Below, piece after piece: positions 42,753 to 54,004 of a stretch of DNA of 64,000 nucleotides. Within the stretch, counting starts at the first letter, position 1; every line of letters starts with the position of its first letter. This stretch comes from Dendrocalamus latiflorus (lineage: Eukaryota; Streptophyta; Magnoliopsida; Poales; Poaceae): the NCBI GenBank assembly GCA_017311315.1, contig CM029669.1, positions 19,293,683 to 19,357,682 of the forward strand, given 5' to 3'. The notes under the pieces are model-generated. The model was not told the origin of the DNA. It was given only the letters and a program-made list of their open reading frames with translations, and did not search any database. A program made the translations under genes and the position numbers.

Positions 42753-43825
42753 AATGCTTAAAGAGAGAATATAGCCACATCATCAAGCATCTATGCAAAA
42801 GTTATTTTCTCCAATGCAAGCATCTCTTCCGTGGGTGCTTAGATGCTATATTATCTATTAATAGATATAGTTATACACATAAGCACCTACTAAGCACCGA
42901 TACTTATTTAAGCATCGATGCTTCAAAATAAGCACTTTATCTATTCTATGAGGTAAGAAAAATCAGTTTTTGATTGCTAAGCATCTCTCTAAGCGCCTGC
43001 ATTGTACATGCTCTAAGTTCTCCACTCGATCTAGATGACATTTGGAGGTTAGCTTGATGCTAGGAATACAAAATATCTCTGAGCTTTTGTCGACATCTGA
43101 GTTAAGGAACTTAGACGCAAACTGCTGACAGACCAGACTATAATTTTTGTCTGTAATGAAATATTAGGTACTGTAACACTCGTTCGGGGTATTTTGTATG
43201 ACTAAAAATTAGCACTTCCTATTATTTTTCAAGTACTGCCCCGCCAGTTTAATATGACCACCACACTTCCAAATTGCATATATTTAGTGCGTTAATCCTA
43301 CTGAAGTTTTGCTCTCAGCCACTCAACATCAATCTTGTAGTCCATTAACCGTTGCAGATCTCGAAGGTTCGTCTGTAACCACGATTACAAGGTAGTAGGT
43401 GTAATTTGAACATGCCTGATGGATGAGCAATGGACCGCTTGGTAGAAATTCTTTTAGCATGCTGGATCATAATATTCTTCAGAATCTGGCAACTGTATTG
43501 ATCATAAATGTGATGCAGATATTTTGGCTAATCTGACCTGTAATTTGAGGATACGATGAACCCTTCCTGATTTGGACCTAGCCCGGGATTGTTTACTTGC
43601 AAAGCATATCTACTGCGAGGAACAAATAATAAGACCTCCAAACTTGCAATGCATCATGCATCGCTTTATCCATATTTCGTTGCATTTAACTGCAACGCGC
43701 ATGCTACTGGAACGGAAGTGCTACAGGCTTGAAGAAACCTGCACGAAGTGCGTGCGTCTCGTGCAAAGCCCTTCAGCGAATCACTGAATTTGTCCGCATG
43801 AGAGATTCCTCCGTCGCGTTTATTT
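42753..43825. other. intergenic, AT-rich
   Basis: 42753-43020 is MITE-like (several AAGCATC/GATGCTT motifs), and the LTR element lies at its left edge. The rest shows nothing recognisable. Confidence 0.4.
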
Positions 43826-45016
43826 CCCAGTGTGATTCCGTACTTATTTTTCCCGCACGAGTTTTTGGCGCTTTTGCCGTTTTTGGAGCGTATTTATAGC
43901 AATAGCGTCGATCGTGTACAATTAACAAAAATAGCGTTTCCACTCACAGCCACCGTGCGGCCGGGCGCTAGAGAACACGCAGGGGCACCGCACGGTAGCC
44001 ATGCGGCCAAGGCATGCGCATAGCCACTGTGCGGTAGAGGTGGATGTCACATGACCACCGTGCGACAGAGGTGGATGTCACACGACCACCATGCGGCAGA
44101 GCCCAATGCCGCATGGCTAACGTGTGACAGGTGATTAGGGTTTACATTAATTGCTTTAATTAGCATAATTAGGGAATTTATTTACACGTACTCATGTAGA
44201 AAATTTTAGATATAGCAAATAAGCTAAAAAAACTTACAAAATTTTTGTGGCGATCCCCGATTCAGTGTACTATACTGTATAATTTATTCATAATTTTATC
44301 CATTCTGAATTTTACTTGAAAAATCATATAAGTAAACTATTTGTAGGAATTTTAAATGTAGCAAATGAGCACAAAAAATTAAGAACTTTCTTTTTGAAAG
44401 ATCCTTATGTAGTGAACTTCATCGTGTAATTTTTATAGAATTTTCTATTGTCTAAAATTGTACAGATATAACAGTACAAAAATCACATAACATAGGATGC
44501 GATATAGCTCACTCATCTAAGCCACTACTCTCTCCTCACCGCGTCTGTGTTCTTAGGTGCGGCCTTGTCTTTCGTTGAGCATGTCCCGTGGGATACGACA
44601 GCCGGTTCGGAGCACATGTGTCGGATCGGAGGAGATATGGAGACCGTTCAGTCTGTTGAGTGGCCGACAATGCACCAGTAGGTTGTGTTAGAGCAGGCTG
44701 CATCTGGTAAGCGTCGATGCCATCCTTCTGAGACATGCCAAACTAGGGCCGCCAACGATGAAGTTCTGAACGAGAGACTCTAGAAATCCCGGTCATGCAA
44801 AGCAGCTTTAGCCTTCACCGTATGACGTGCCAACGAAGCCGGAGGAGCTTTGCCAAGCATATGCTCCAAAGCATGCATACACTCCAAACTCTGCATACAG
44901 TACGAACGCTAAGCTCTGCCCTGCGTACACTCCAAATCCTGGCACCGTGTACTGCACCCTGGAAGTAGCCACGAGGCACGTATCCTCATCGGTGGACATG
45001 GGTGGAACTAAGAAGT

Positions 45017-46225
45017 GGGACCCGGTGTCACAGGACACTGGGTCAAAAAAAATTTTAGCAGGAATTAGCACTTTTAGCCTATGGGTGAACCCCCAGGCTA
45101 AACTCAGTGCACCTGGTTCTTTCCTTGAAATCCAATGAAGAAAGTATTAGCAACCCAAATTTCCAGTAGTTAGCAGCAGTTCATGAGAAGCCTCCGCTTC
45201 CCTCAGTCCATGAAGCAATTACAACAGCCCAAGCTAGCCCTTGAGCCAGCGTAAGAAGGAGAACCGCAACAGGCCACGGTATCCATTTGATAATCCCATA
45301 ACATGTCACCTTGCAGCAACCCTCAACACTTGTTTGTCTCACACGGTTGGCTAGAAGATATGCACCACGTTTGTCGCACAACCGCACCCAGCTAGGCAGC
45401 GACCGATCGTCGGAGAATGGGAAAAATTGGCGCCACTGACTACCCTCGCCTACCATCTCGTCGTGGCATCGCCTGGTCCCTATTGTTTCACACCCTCGCC
45501 TACCGAAGGAAGTTTAGGTCTACCCAATCAATATGTACTTTACTATAAATTTCTTTCAATTATTCCAATTTGTGAGTTAGAATTTCAATGTGATGATTGT
45601 TGATTAATTTTTAGAATACCAACTTATCTCGTTGCAAATTGGAGGCAAAATTATAGTATTTAACCGTAATGTCAAGTAAGTAAACCACTAGATGCATTTT
45701 TCTATTATATTATTTTTAAACTATTAAACATACAAATATCTAACTAACTTTTCAATTAATTGGTGATAATTTCATGAATGATATACTTATTTGCTATGTA
45801 AAGAAATAAGAATTGACGAAAATTACTAATGATGTTATGGTTCATCGCTTTATGAACGTAGAACGTAAATACCAAAAGATAATGTATTAACTTACATTTG
45901 ATCATTCTACTGTTTTTTTACTTAAAAACTTTAAGTAATTTTGTTCTCTTTTAACAGGCCATTGAGCCCGAATGATGTATTTTAACAATGTCGATCAATT
46001 TTTGTCTGTGGTTTCGCCTTTAGTTTGCTGTAACTAATCAATATTATTATCATGTTTTTTATTTTGAAAAGTATTTCGATCACTATTTCTTTATCATCAT
46101 ACGCTGTCATCAGTTACATAGATGTATTGATGCTAAAACTTACCGAACGCATTACTATTTAACACAATATTGTTTGAAAACTATATATGATGTTATATAT
46201 ATGGTGAATTGGTGAACCCTGGTTA
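45017..46225 (+). mobile_element. 1.2-kb dispersed element, copy 2
   Basis: Homologous throughout to 4755-5990 in inverted orientation. It starts with a palindrome at 45018-45043 (GACCCGGTGTCACAGGACAC..GGGTC). On the minus strand next to it is a 91-aa ORF (45456-45181): VGEGSQWRQFFPFSDDRSLP, then an aromatic/basic stretch, then a hydrophobic segment (WPVAVLLLTLAQGLAWAVVI). I do not recognise the protein. In copy 1 this reading frame is destroyed. Confidence 0.6.
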
Positions 46226-46289
46226 TTTTTGCTTTAGTTATGCCCCTATCGGTGGACTGGCCGTCACCCCCACGTTGAATTGAAGGCTA

Positions 46290-47870
46290 CAAGACGGAAT
46301 GATGTTCGTCAAAATAAATATTCTGGACGTGGACTGCGAATCTCGTACCTCTTGGATGTGCAGCGAAGATGGTTGACGAGGAGCGATAATCTGTGTAGGG
46401 GGTGCGGAGGGTACAAGTGATGCATCCTGATGACAGACCTACGGTGGGTGAATGCCATGATGTTGGTGGAATGTAAGGCATAACAAGAAAACAAAACATA
46501 GATTTGTATGTAACTTATCTCCTCATCAATCTGGCCTGCGGATGGCCGAGGGTAATACTATGACGTGTTGACTGACTGGACTCGCTAGGTCATGATGACC
46601 TGGCGGGTGAGCACGGTGCCCCCACTGGGTGCCCGATGTGCACGGTTTGGTACAAACCGAACTGTCATATTACACATTGCGGTGCGTAAGTCTCCACCAT
46701 GTGTGAGAACACTATATGGCAGGTCGTCACCCATAACTCGATGTCCTGGGTGTATTGCAAGGATAGCCTATGTGTCGCTACCGTCGTCACGAATTCTGGA
46801 GTCTATGGAGCCCAGATGATGTCATTGTCGTGCAATGACTTGAACTCGTTGTGCCACAATAAGTAGCATCTTGACGGTTTGTCCTTGGCCCAGCGCAGAC
46901 GAGTAGAAGTCCATCAGAAGCCCATAATGGGCCCGTCTATCAAGTCCATGAACTGAGTGTACGGGTGCGCTGGCCTCTCGAAGGTCAGGCGCTCAATAGG
47001 GAAGTGCTCCCAGCTCCACAGCTGCAGGAGCACATAGCAAACAGCCATGTTAGGGGTAGCACTGGTGTTATGCCGTGAAGCATCACACAATCTTCGATAT
47101 GTGGTGCATAGGATGGCTAATCCCTAGCTGTATTGAGGCATTGCCCCAACCTCCGTGTCAACCAAAGACTGGGAGATGTGGATGAAGTCGGGGTAGCAAA
47201 AATCACCCTATGTGGATGAAAACATGATTCAACCAAAGAGCTGAAGAAGGTAATTGATGAACTGTGTCCTGACGACCTCGTCTGGTGCATCCTTTGAGCA
47301 CTGATTGAAATGCCTCGGCCAAATCCAGTGGATGCCACGAGCACCTTCTGGGACAGGCAAGCCGAACCGATACACCAACCTGGCCCTCCAGTTTGTTGGT
47401 GGAGGGGTTGGAACAAGTGCCTCACCTTGAAGAGGAAGACCGATCAAGAACGAGATGTGCGACAAAGTGACCATCATCTTACCTCATCGAACATGGAAGG
47501 TGTGCATCTCGAGCCTCCACCTGTGCACAAGTGTCGACAACAGACTGACGTCCAGGGTTAACTGGCTTTCGATAGAGACCAGCCTCGCAAAGAGCAACAA
47601 GCTCATGGCCCGGAGGATTGGGACGTAGTGATCGTCTAGCTCTCAATCATCCCTTCCTCCTCGGAGCTTTAGAGATGGATGGCCATCCGCGTCACTCGTG
47701 ATCTACAACTTTCACTAGTGGTTCTCATCGTAGAAGTCATCCAGAAACTCCGGTGAAGACATACCTTGCAACAAATGTGATACATGAAATATTAGTGCGA
47801 AGATTGATAATGACAGTACAATACTGCAAATTAAAAATTATGATGAAATATGTATGTATATGTATGCACA
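46290..47870 (-). pseudogene. plant mobile domain (PMD) gene, decayed
   Basis: Pieces in shifting frames spell a PMD: MVTLSHISFLIGLPLQGEAL, DEVVRTQFINYLLQLFGSI (47477-47229), then further on YVLLQLWSWEHFPIERLTF, LRWAKDKPS, LLWHNEFKSLHDNDIIWAPY and QFGLYQTVHIGHP. PMD proteins (MAIN/MAIL1 and 'phosphatase 7 long form homolog' families) occur both as plant genes and inside Mutator-like and Gypsy elements. Many frameshifts and stops lie between the pieces. Its position inside the inverted-repeat element suggests it belongs to that element. Confidence 0.6.
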
Positions 47871-48580
47871 CACATATATATTACATAGGAGTTACCTGCT
47901 AATATGACTGCTAATGACAACACTAAGCAATATTTAATCGACTGCGAAGAATTACAAGAGTGCGAGAGCGACTGTGAGAGAGCTCATAATTTATAGCGCG
48001 AGCGAGAGCATAGCATGTGCTAACAACGCACCGATAATGATGGACGTGCGGGGACAGATGCAACGCCACCTCTCTTTCAATGGTTTGTCCCCTTGTCGTG
48101 CATGCCACCAGCCTTGATTTTGCATGCAAAAGCACAAGGAATTTGGAGTGTTGCATTTTTGCACACTAAATAAACCAACTAGGCCCCCACCTTCGTTTGG
48201 ATCATTGCACCTCTTGCGCACTAAAAAAACCACCCTGGCCAACCTATACCGCACGACACCAACCTCTGCCGCATGGTGGCCGTGTGGCTCCTCATTATTT
48301 CTTACTAATAACGAGCTAATGATTATTTATGCTAATTAATGCAAACCCTAATCACCTGTCGTACGGTGGCTGTGCGGCACCCACCTCTGCCGTACGGTGG
48401 CCGTGCGGTAGGCCCTATGTGTTAGACTTTGACGCCCCCATCGCATGGTGACTGTGTGGCAAAAATATTATTTTTATCAATTTTATATGAGTGACATCCT
48501 TACTGTAAATATGCTCCAAAAACGACCAAAAGCGTCAACACCTGTGTCTCGCACACATAGTAGAGACTATGTTGGAAATA

Positions 48581-48800
48581 CCGTGCCCGTCCCTGTAAAG
48601 TACCACCGCAAAAAACAGAGACCATAGGGATCTGACGAGGCCAGTGAGTTGTCCGTGCACGGAGAACGATCGGCCGAAAGAACACCAAGCTTCCAAACGC
48701 AGCGTGACGTCCGTCCGCCCCTCGGCACGCCACAGAGAATTGTCTCCCCGATCCTTGCGTGCAACGCCGAATAATCCCACACTGCCGAGCGGGCAAGCAA
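48581..48800. other. short spacer
   Basis: Nothing recognised between the PMD element and the hairpin. Confidence 0.4.
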
Positions 48801-48820
48801 CCCCATACAAAAAGGAAAAA

Positions 48821-48963
48821 TTGCTCCCATGCCACACAGTTTAATGGCGTTTGTTAAAATGCCCCATGATGTCTCACTAACATGCGGGTCCAAGGCCCAC
48901 ATGTCAGTGAGACATCATGGAGCATTTTAACAAACGCCATTAAACTGTGTGGCATGGGAGCAA
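48821..48963. mobile_element. 143-bp near-perfect hairpin (foldback MITE or small-RNA precursor)
   Basis: TTGCTCCCATGCCACACAGT...GGGTCC and its near-exact reverse complement (...ACTGTGTGGCATGGGAGCAA) form a stem of about 65 bp with a tiny loop and only a few mismatches. A 13-bp direct repeat CCCCATACAAAAA flanks it (48801-48813 and 48967-48979), not immediately adjacent on the left. It sits about 140 bp upstream of the start codon of the 49101 gene, in its promoter or leader. If transcribed it could yield small RNAs. Confidence 0.8.
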
Positions 48964-49100
48964 ATTCCCCATACAAAAATGGTTCCTCCGCGGTTACCAC
49001 CTGCCCGCCGTTTCTTCCTCACACAAGCCTCCGTTTCTTGCGCCACGCTTTCAAGCAACCGCTCCCCCCACCCCCACCAAACCAAACCACCGCGCCTTCC

Positions 49101-49831
49101 ATGGAGGTGGAGACGGCGGACGAGAAGAAGCGCGTGAGCGGCGCGTCGCCCAGGAAGAAAGGCTCGTCTGGCGGCGGCGGCGGCCTCGAGTGGGAGCTGG
49201 AGCGGCAGTACGGCGCGTTCGAGCGGGAGATGCTGCTGATGGACGCCGCGCCGGGCGCCGAGCACCAGAAGCAGCGCCGTCGTCCGTTCGCCGCCGACCT
49301 GCTCCAGAACTGCGACCTGCCCCCTCCCGCCAAGCTCTTCGGCCCGGTCCCGACTCTGCAGAGGTGCGCGCCGTCTTACTCTTACAGACGTCTGTTGTGA
49401 GGAATTTGCGGGGGTGCATTGGCTTAGAAGCGTTGCGTTCGGTGCAAGGAAGGTTGGAGAACGCGGCGGGGACGGAGCAGAAGGCCGAAGGCGACGATTG
49501 CGGCGGCAACGACAGTTTGCTGCGGGCGCTGCGGCTGTCGCAGTCGCGGGCGCGGGAGGCGGAGGAGAAGCTGGCCGCGGCGGGCGCGAGCAACGGGGAG
49601 CTCGCGGCTCTGCTCGTGCGGGACTCCGTGGTGCTGTCCGCGCACCGCCGGTGGGTGATGATACTGGAGGCCGAGAACTCCGTGCTCAGGGGAGGAGGGG
49701 TCGGCTCGGCCGTGGAAGAGGAGGACGGCGCCGGGGACGCTCGGCACGGGGTGGCCGCGTGGTGGGTCGCGTTCGCGGTGTGCGTCGGCATTGCCGGCGT
49801 CGGCCTCGCGCTGGGCAATCTTCTGTTCTGA
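49101..49831 (+). CDS. small coiled-coil protein with C-terminal membrane anchor
   Basis: Exon 1 49101-49363 (MEVETADEKKRVSGASPRKK...; LEWELERQYGAFEREMLLMD; PPPAKLFGPVPTLQ) ends CAGAG|GTGCGC. The second coding part, in another frame, gives LLRALRLSQSRAREAEEKL, SVVLSAHRRWVMILEAENSV and ends AWWVAFAVCVGIAGVGLALG NLLF: a coiled coil followed by a tail anchor. An acceptor at 49452 (AAG|GTTGG) makes a 90-bp intron (49364-49452) and restores the frame, giving 213 aa; the pyrimidine tract there is weak, so the exact junction is uncertain. I know of no function; the layout suggests a tail-anchored membrane protein. Start chosen as the first ATG, after a CCACCCCCACC-rich leader. Confidence 0.6.
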
Positions 49832-50557
49832 AACTAAACCGTTCTTCGGATTTTGTAAATGGAAAACTACGCATCAGACGTCTAATCCACCGGACGGTTC
49901 GCGCATACGAAAAATGTTCAAGAGGTTGTGTGGAAAAATTGGCACCTACAACATTTCGATGGTTAGGAATATAGTTGGCCAACCGGGCCGCCCGGCACGG
50001 CACTGGCACGGGCACGGCCAGGCACGGCACGGCCAGGCACGGCTTACATACCGTGCCGTGCCTGTTAGTGCCGCCGTGCCCAAGTACAGGCCCAGGCACG
50101 GCACTAAATCCCCTTTTCCGTGCCGTGCCGTGCCACTGGGCACGGCGGCACGACGGCACTGCAGTGCCAGCCCTGGCAGTTCCCAGATCACAGATCAACG
50201 CAGTTCAGAAAATTTTCACAAATTATATAAACAGTTCAGAAGAAGTTCAAAGATCACATAAGTTCAATATCTGGCAGTTCACAGAAACAGTTCACATATC
50301 AGGCAGTTCACAGATCAATGCAGTTCACAGAATGGTCACAAATCACAGAAACACAGGAAGAGATAACAAAAACTTTAGTGCACAGGTTACTGGGAGCTTT
50401 AGTGCAATGGCTGCCTCATTAAAAACCTGTCTAGGTAAAACTCACCCTTGTGAGAAACCCTAGACAGGAAAAAAGAGTACAGCCCAGCTCCATAGAAGTT
50501 CTAAGTCCACTGTCCAGTTCACAATATTACAGTCCATGTCCATTACATAAATGATGA

Positions 50558-52810
50558 TCAAGTAGATAAACCAAGATCCTCAAATGCTTCTTCCAGCTCC
50601 TTGTCCTCCACCATGTGTTGCATCCTTGCTTCTGCAGCCTCCCAGTCTTTGATGCAAGTAAGCATCTCCACCATTTCAGGCCTCAGCCTCCTCCGCCGCT
50701 CCTCGATGATCCTGCCAGTCATACTAAAAGTGGATTCTGAAGATATGGTAGAAACAGGGACAGTCAAAATATCTTTAGCCATGATGGACAGCACTGGATA
50801 AGTGAGTTTGTGCTGATGCCACCAGTTAAGGATGTTAAAATCATCATCTAACTGGTTCACAGTGTCACAGTCCAAGTAAGAAATAAGTTCAGAAGCATTA
50901 GAAGCTGAAGAAGTTGCAGCCTGCAGCAGGGCAGTTGCAGAGGTATCTCTAGACATACTCAAAGTAGCAGCTAGAGGATGCATACCACCTGCAGATCTAC
51001 CAGCACCATCATCATCATCATAAATTTCATCCCAGGCAGACCTTTTCTTACCAGATAGGTTAGGAGGGGCAGTCCTCCTCAACCTAACACTGCCATATTT
51101 GTCCTCATACTTGTTATAAACATCAGTAAGTCTAGCTCTAGTGCCAAGCTGGTAGGTAGTATAATCTGTACCAGTCAGGGAACCCAACCTCCTAAGCACT
51201 CTATTGAAACCTTTCATTTTAGCTCTAGGGTCCAGGATGAATGCAAAAGAATAAAGCAAAGGTATGTCCCTCCAGTATTTATTGTATTTGTCTATCATAG
51301 GTTGAACCACAGGTCTTATGTGACAGTCATTAGCATAGTTCTTTAGGTGTATAGCTATCTTAACCAGATAATGAATCATAAGTGGAGATGTAGGATAGTA
51401 CACACCAGACAAAGCAACTGTAGCATCATAAAACAGTTCAAGAAACTTAAGCACTTTTTCACCCATAACCCAATGTTCATCAGTTAACAACAATTGACCA
51501 CCTTCAGTTCTAGGATACTGAGCATGGATGAAAGTAGTGAATGGAACCTTGTGAGGAAACAAGTGCTTAAGCATTAAATATGTAGAATTCCACCTAACTT
51601 CCATGTCAAGCTGAAAGCATCTATTCTTAATACCAGTGGCAATGCAATAGCTTTTATATGCAGCAATTCTCTGGTTAGATGAGTTCAAGAAAGATATTGC
51701 AATTCTAAACGTTTCAATCAAAGGCTTCAGAGAAGTTAAGGCCTCCTTAACTATCAGATTAATGATATGACATGCACACCTCTGATGCAAGAACATAGAA
51801 TTAGCTGCCCTAGATGGTTCATCAGTTGTTTCATCATTATCATTATCTTCAATACCAAGATATTTAGACAGGACAGGTCTAAGTCTTCTCATAGCAGAAA
51901 CATTAGATGATGCATTGTCTAAAGTAATAGCAAAAACTTTTTCAGACAAACCATAATCTTCAAGCACAGATGCAATACGGTCAGCAATATTTTGGCCATT
52001 GTGGGACACATCAATGAGCCTAAGACCAAGCACTCTTTTCTCTAGTTGCCACTCAGTGTTTATGTAGTGGGCAACCACACTAAGGTAATCCTGTTTTGCA
52101 TTACCAGACCAAATATCAGATGTCAAACACACACAATTAACAGCAGCAGAACTAGCAATCTCAACAAGCTTAGCCTTGCACTCAGTGAAATATTTCTCAA
52201 TGTCTCTAGTGGTAGTTTGCCTAGAAACAGGAACAAATTTAGGGTTATGAGCAATTCTAATGTACTCTTCAAAGGCATCAGATTCACCCATAGAAATAGA
52301 CACATCAAGCCTAGCAAGTAATCGAACAAGTTGAGTACGAGCAACCATAGGACAGTACTCCCAATTACGCATACTACCATCAGGATTAAAAGAGATCTGA
52401 GACTGAGACATGCGAGTTTTCTCACGCCTCCTAGGGCATTTATCCCTATGGCGGATGAGATGACCAGTGCCACCGGATGAGAGGCCAGAGTACTGCTTGG
52501 AGCAATGGATGCACTTAGCGCCATACCTGACTTTCTTACCATTCACCGTTTTGAAGAGCTTCTTGAAATCCAGCCACACTGCTGAGGTAGAGGGACGAGA
52601 GCGCTTGGCGCTATTCTCGTCCTCTTCCTCTTCGTTTGCTGCCCCGCCTTCTTGAACCCCGGCGAGGTCGATGGGAGCCTGAGTGCTACGGCCGAACAGC
52701 TCCTCGGCGTCCTCGCGCAGGTCCTCCTCATCGTCATCTCCGGCCAGCCCGCATAGCCGCCTCTCTTCGTTGCCGTCGACCTCAACAGTTTCGTCTCCGG
52801 AGCCCGGCAT
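50558..52810 (-). CDS. hAT (Ac-like) transposase, intact
   Basis: 750 codons without a break, the usual length for plant Ac/Tam3 transposases. An acidic N-terminus is followed by a BED zinc finger (C100-x2-C103...H117-x3-H121, in KCIHCSKQYSGLSSGGTGHL). The RNase-H-like core carries LTSDIWSG (D232) and ITLDNASSN (D298), the first two catalytic Asp positions. The C-terminal hATC dimerisation block (about 655-740) reads YPVLSIMAKDILTVPVSTIS then SESTFSMTGRIIEERRRRL, holding the third acidic residue. It cuts and reinserts the element, acting on the GCCGTGCC-rich ends. Apparently intact, so the element may be autonomous. Confidence 0.95.
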   Translation of the reverse strand: MPGSGDETVEVDGNEERRLCGLAGDDDEEDLREDAEELFGRSTQAPIDLAGVQEGGAANEEEEDENSAKRSRPSTSAVWLDFKKLFKTVNGKKVRYGAKCIHCSKQYSGLSSGGTGHLIRHRDKCPRRREKTRMSQSQISFNPDGSMRNWEYCPMVARTQLVRLLARLDVSISMGESDAFEEYIRIAHNPKFVPVSRQTTTRDIEKYFTECKAKLVEIASSAAVNCVCLTSDIWSGNAKQDYLSVVAHYINTEWQLEKRVLGLRLIDVSHNGQNIADRIASVLEDYGLSEKVFAITLDNASSNVSAMRRLRPVLSKYLGIEDNDNDETTDEPSRAANSMFLHQRCACHIINLIVKEALTSLKPLIETFRIAISFLNSSNQRIAAYKSYCIATGIKNRCFQLDMEVRWNSTYLMLKHLFPHKVPFTTFIHAQYPRTEGGQLLLTDEHWVMGEKVLKFLELFYDATVALSGVYYPTSPLMIHYLVKIAIHLKNYANDCHIRPVVQPMIDKYNKYWRDIPLLYSFAFILDPRAKMKGFNRVLRRLGSLTGTDYTTYQLGTRARLTDVYNKYEDKYGSVRLRRTAPPNLSGKKRSAWDEIYDDDDGAGRSAGGMHPLAATLSMSRDTSATALLQAATSSASNASELISYLDCDTVNQLDDDFNILNWWHQHKLTYPVLSIMAKDILTVPVSTISSESTFSMTGRIIEERRRRLRPEMVEMLTCIKDWEAAEARMQHMVEDKELEEAFEDLGLST

Positions 52811-52901
52811 CGTCCCTCGCCGGCGTCCCGGTTCCTCGACGGCTACACAAAAACACGGCGGGAAACAGTCAGATCTAGGGTTAGGGACTTAGGTTAGCAA
52901 G

Positions 52902-52928
52902 TTAGGGTTAGGGTTAGGGTTAGGGTTA
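52902..52928. repeat. telomere-like TTAGGG run in the transposase leader
   Basis: Four TTAGGG units in a row with further GTTAGGG and TAGGGTTAGGG motifs from 52875; on the transposase strand they read CCCTAA. The plant telomere unit is seven bases (TTTAGGG), so this is not standard plant telomere. TAACCCTAA resembles the 'telo-box' promoter element. It lies about 90 bp upstream of the transposase ATG. Confidence 0.7.
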
Positions 52929-53580
52929 CCTTTACCTTGGCAGCCAGAGCACCAGAATCGCCGGCGACGTCGACGACCCTGGTACCTCAACGGATTCGAA
53001 TCCGGAGCACCAGAATCGCCGGCATCCGGTACTGGTGAGGTCGACGGAGAAGACGACGAGGATGACAGAGAGAGGACGAGGCTACATCGAGGATGCGGGA
53101 TCAAGAAGAGGGGTGCTCTATGCCGTGCCGTGTGCCGGAAGGGGAGAAGAAGGAGCGGAGACAAGATCACAAGAGAGACGAGAGGGAGAGGCGGAGAGCC
53201 AGAGAGCCAGAGTCCAGAGACGAGCCGCGGCGGGGAGGGAGAGAAATGAATTAGGGTTAGGGATTGGGAGAGCAGCAGCGGCCGCGGCGCCTTTTATATC
53301 AGCCCCCCAACGGGCAAAATTAACGGCCTCGATGGAGGGGAGGGGGGCATCCAACGGTCGGGAGGGGGGATCGTGCCGCAGCCGGGCCGGCTGTTTATCC
53401 GTGCCGTGCCTGGGCCGGAACTGTGGGCCGAAATGGCGGCCCAGCACGGCACTATGGCCGGGCCGTGCCAGGCACGGGCACGGCGCGCTGCGGGCCAGGC
53501 CGTTCCTGGGCCGTGCTTTCACGGGCCGTGCTTGGGCCGGCCCATAGTGCTTGGGCCAAAAGAAAAACTATAGTTAGGAA

Positions 53581-54000
53581 CCTCGTGTTCTTGTAGATAA
53601 ACAGAGGAAATATTGTAGTACGAGCTGAAGAAATGAAAAGCTCAAGAAGGGAGAGCAGTTGATTAGTGGGTTGTGTAAATATGGATCATTTTAGGGGGAA
53701 CTAGAGAGCATGTGAGATTGGACCGGAAGCTGCGGTATCCATCTCTGCACGCTATCGTGACCGTCACGTCGATGTAGGTTTGGATGCCTTCAAGTGAGCG
53801 CGATGCGGCGCATATTCGATAGGTTGTCAGCTTTTGTCCAGGCACAGCGATTGATGTGCGCTATGGCTTTTCTGTTTTCTCCAGTAGTTGTACGGTACCA
53901 GAGTACAGACGCAATGGTGGCGTAATGGTCTTATCGTTCTAGTAATTTATTTTTCTTTGGGAAATAGATTGTGCGCGATTTTCGGCATTGAGACCTAACA
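53581..54000. other. intergenic
   Basis: Nothing recognised. Confidence 0.5.
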
Positions 54001-54004
54001 AGTC

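Larger units (their letters stand above)
43826..48580. mobile_element. long-inverted-repeat element with plant-mobile-domain gene (MULE-like)
   Basis: The ends match when reversed: left GCGCTTTTGCCGTTTTTGGA then GCGTATTTATAG; right, reverse-complemented, GACGCTTTTGGTCGTTTTTG then GAGCATATTTACAG. Further in, both carry CCACCGTGCGGC-type repeats and GGTGATTAGGGTTTRCATTA. The terminal repeats extend to at least 300 bp with heavy drift, and the exact ends and target duplication are not resolved. Inside are a decayed PMD gene (minus strand), short-period CCGTGCGGC repeats near each end and an inserted 1.2-kb element (45017-46225). Confidence 0.6.
49970..53572 (-). mobile_element. complete hAT transposon
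   Basis: A perfect 8-bp target duplication GTTAGGAA (49962-49969, 53573-53580) flanks a 3603-bp element whose ends begin TATAGTT on both sides, with imperfect pairing further in (GGCCAACCGGGCC / TTTTGGCCC). Both subterminal regions are packed with GGCACGGC/GCCGTGCC motifs in both orientations, as expected for transposase binding sites of hAT elements. It encodes an uninterrupted transposase. It lies only about 140 bp after the stop codon of the 49101 gene. Confidence 0.93.

Noticed and set aside
52875..52928. True telomeric or interstitial telomere repeat
   Set aside because: Six-base TTAGGG rather than plant TTTAGGG, very short, and wholly inside the hAT element's leader.
52985..53000. tRNA T-arm-like GGATTCGAATCC
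   Set aside because: A simple palindrome with no acceptor or anticodon arms around it; no tRNA gene was found in the window.
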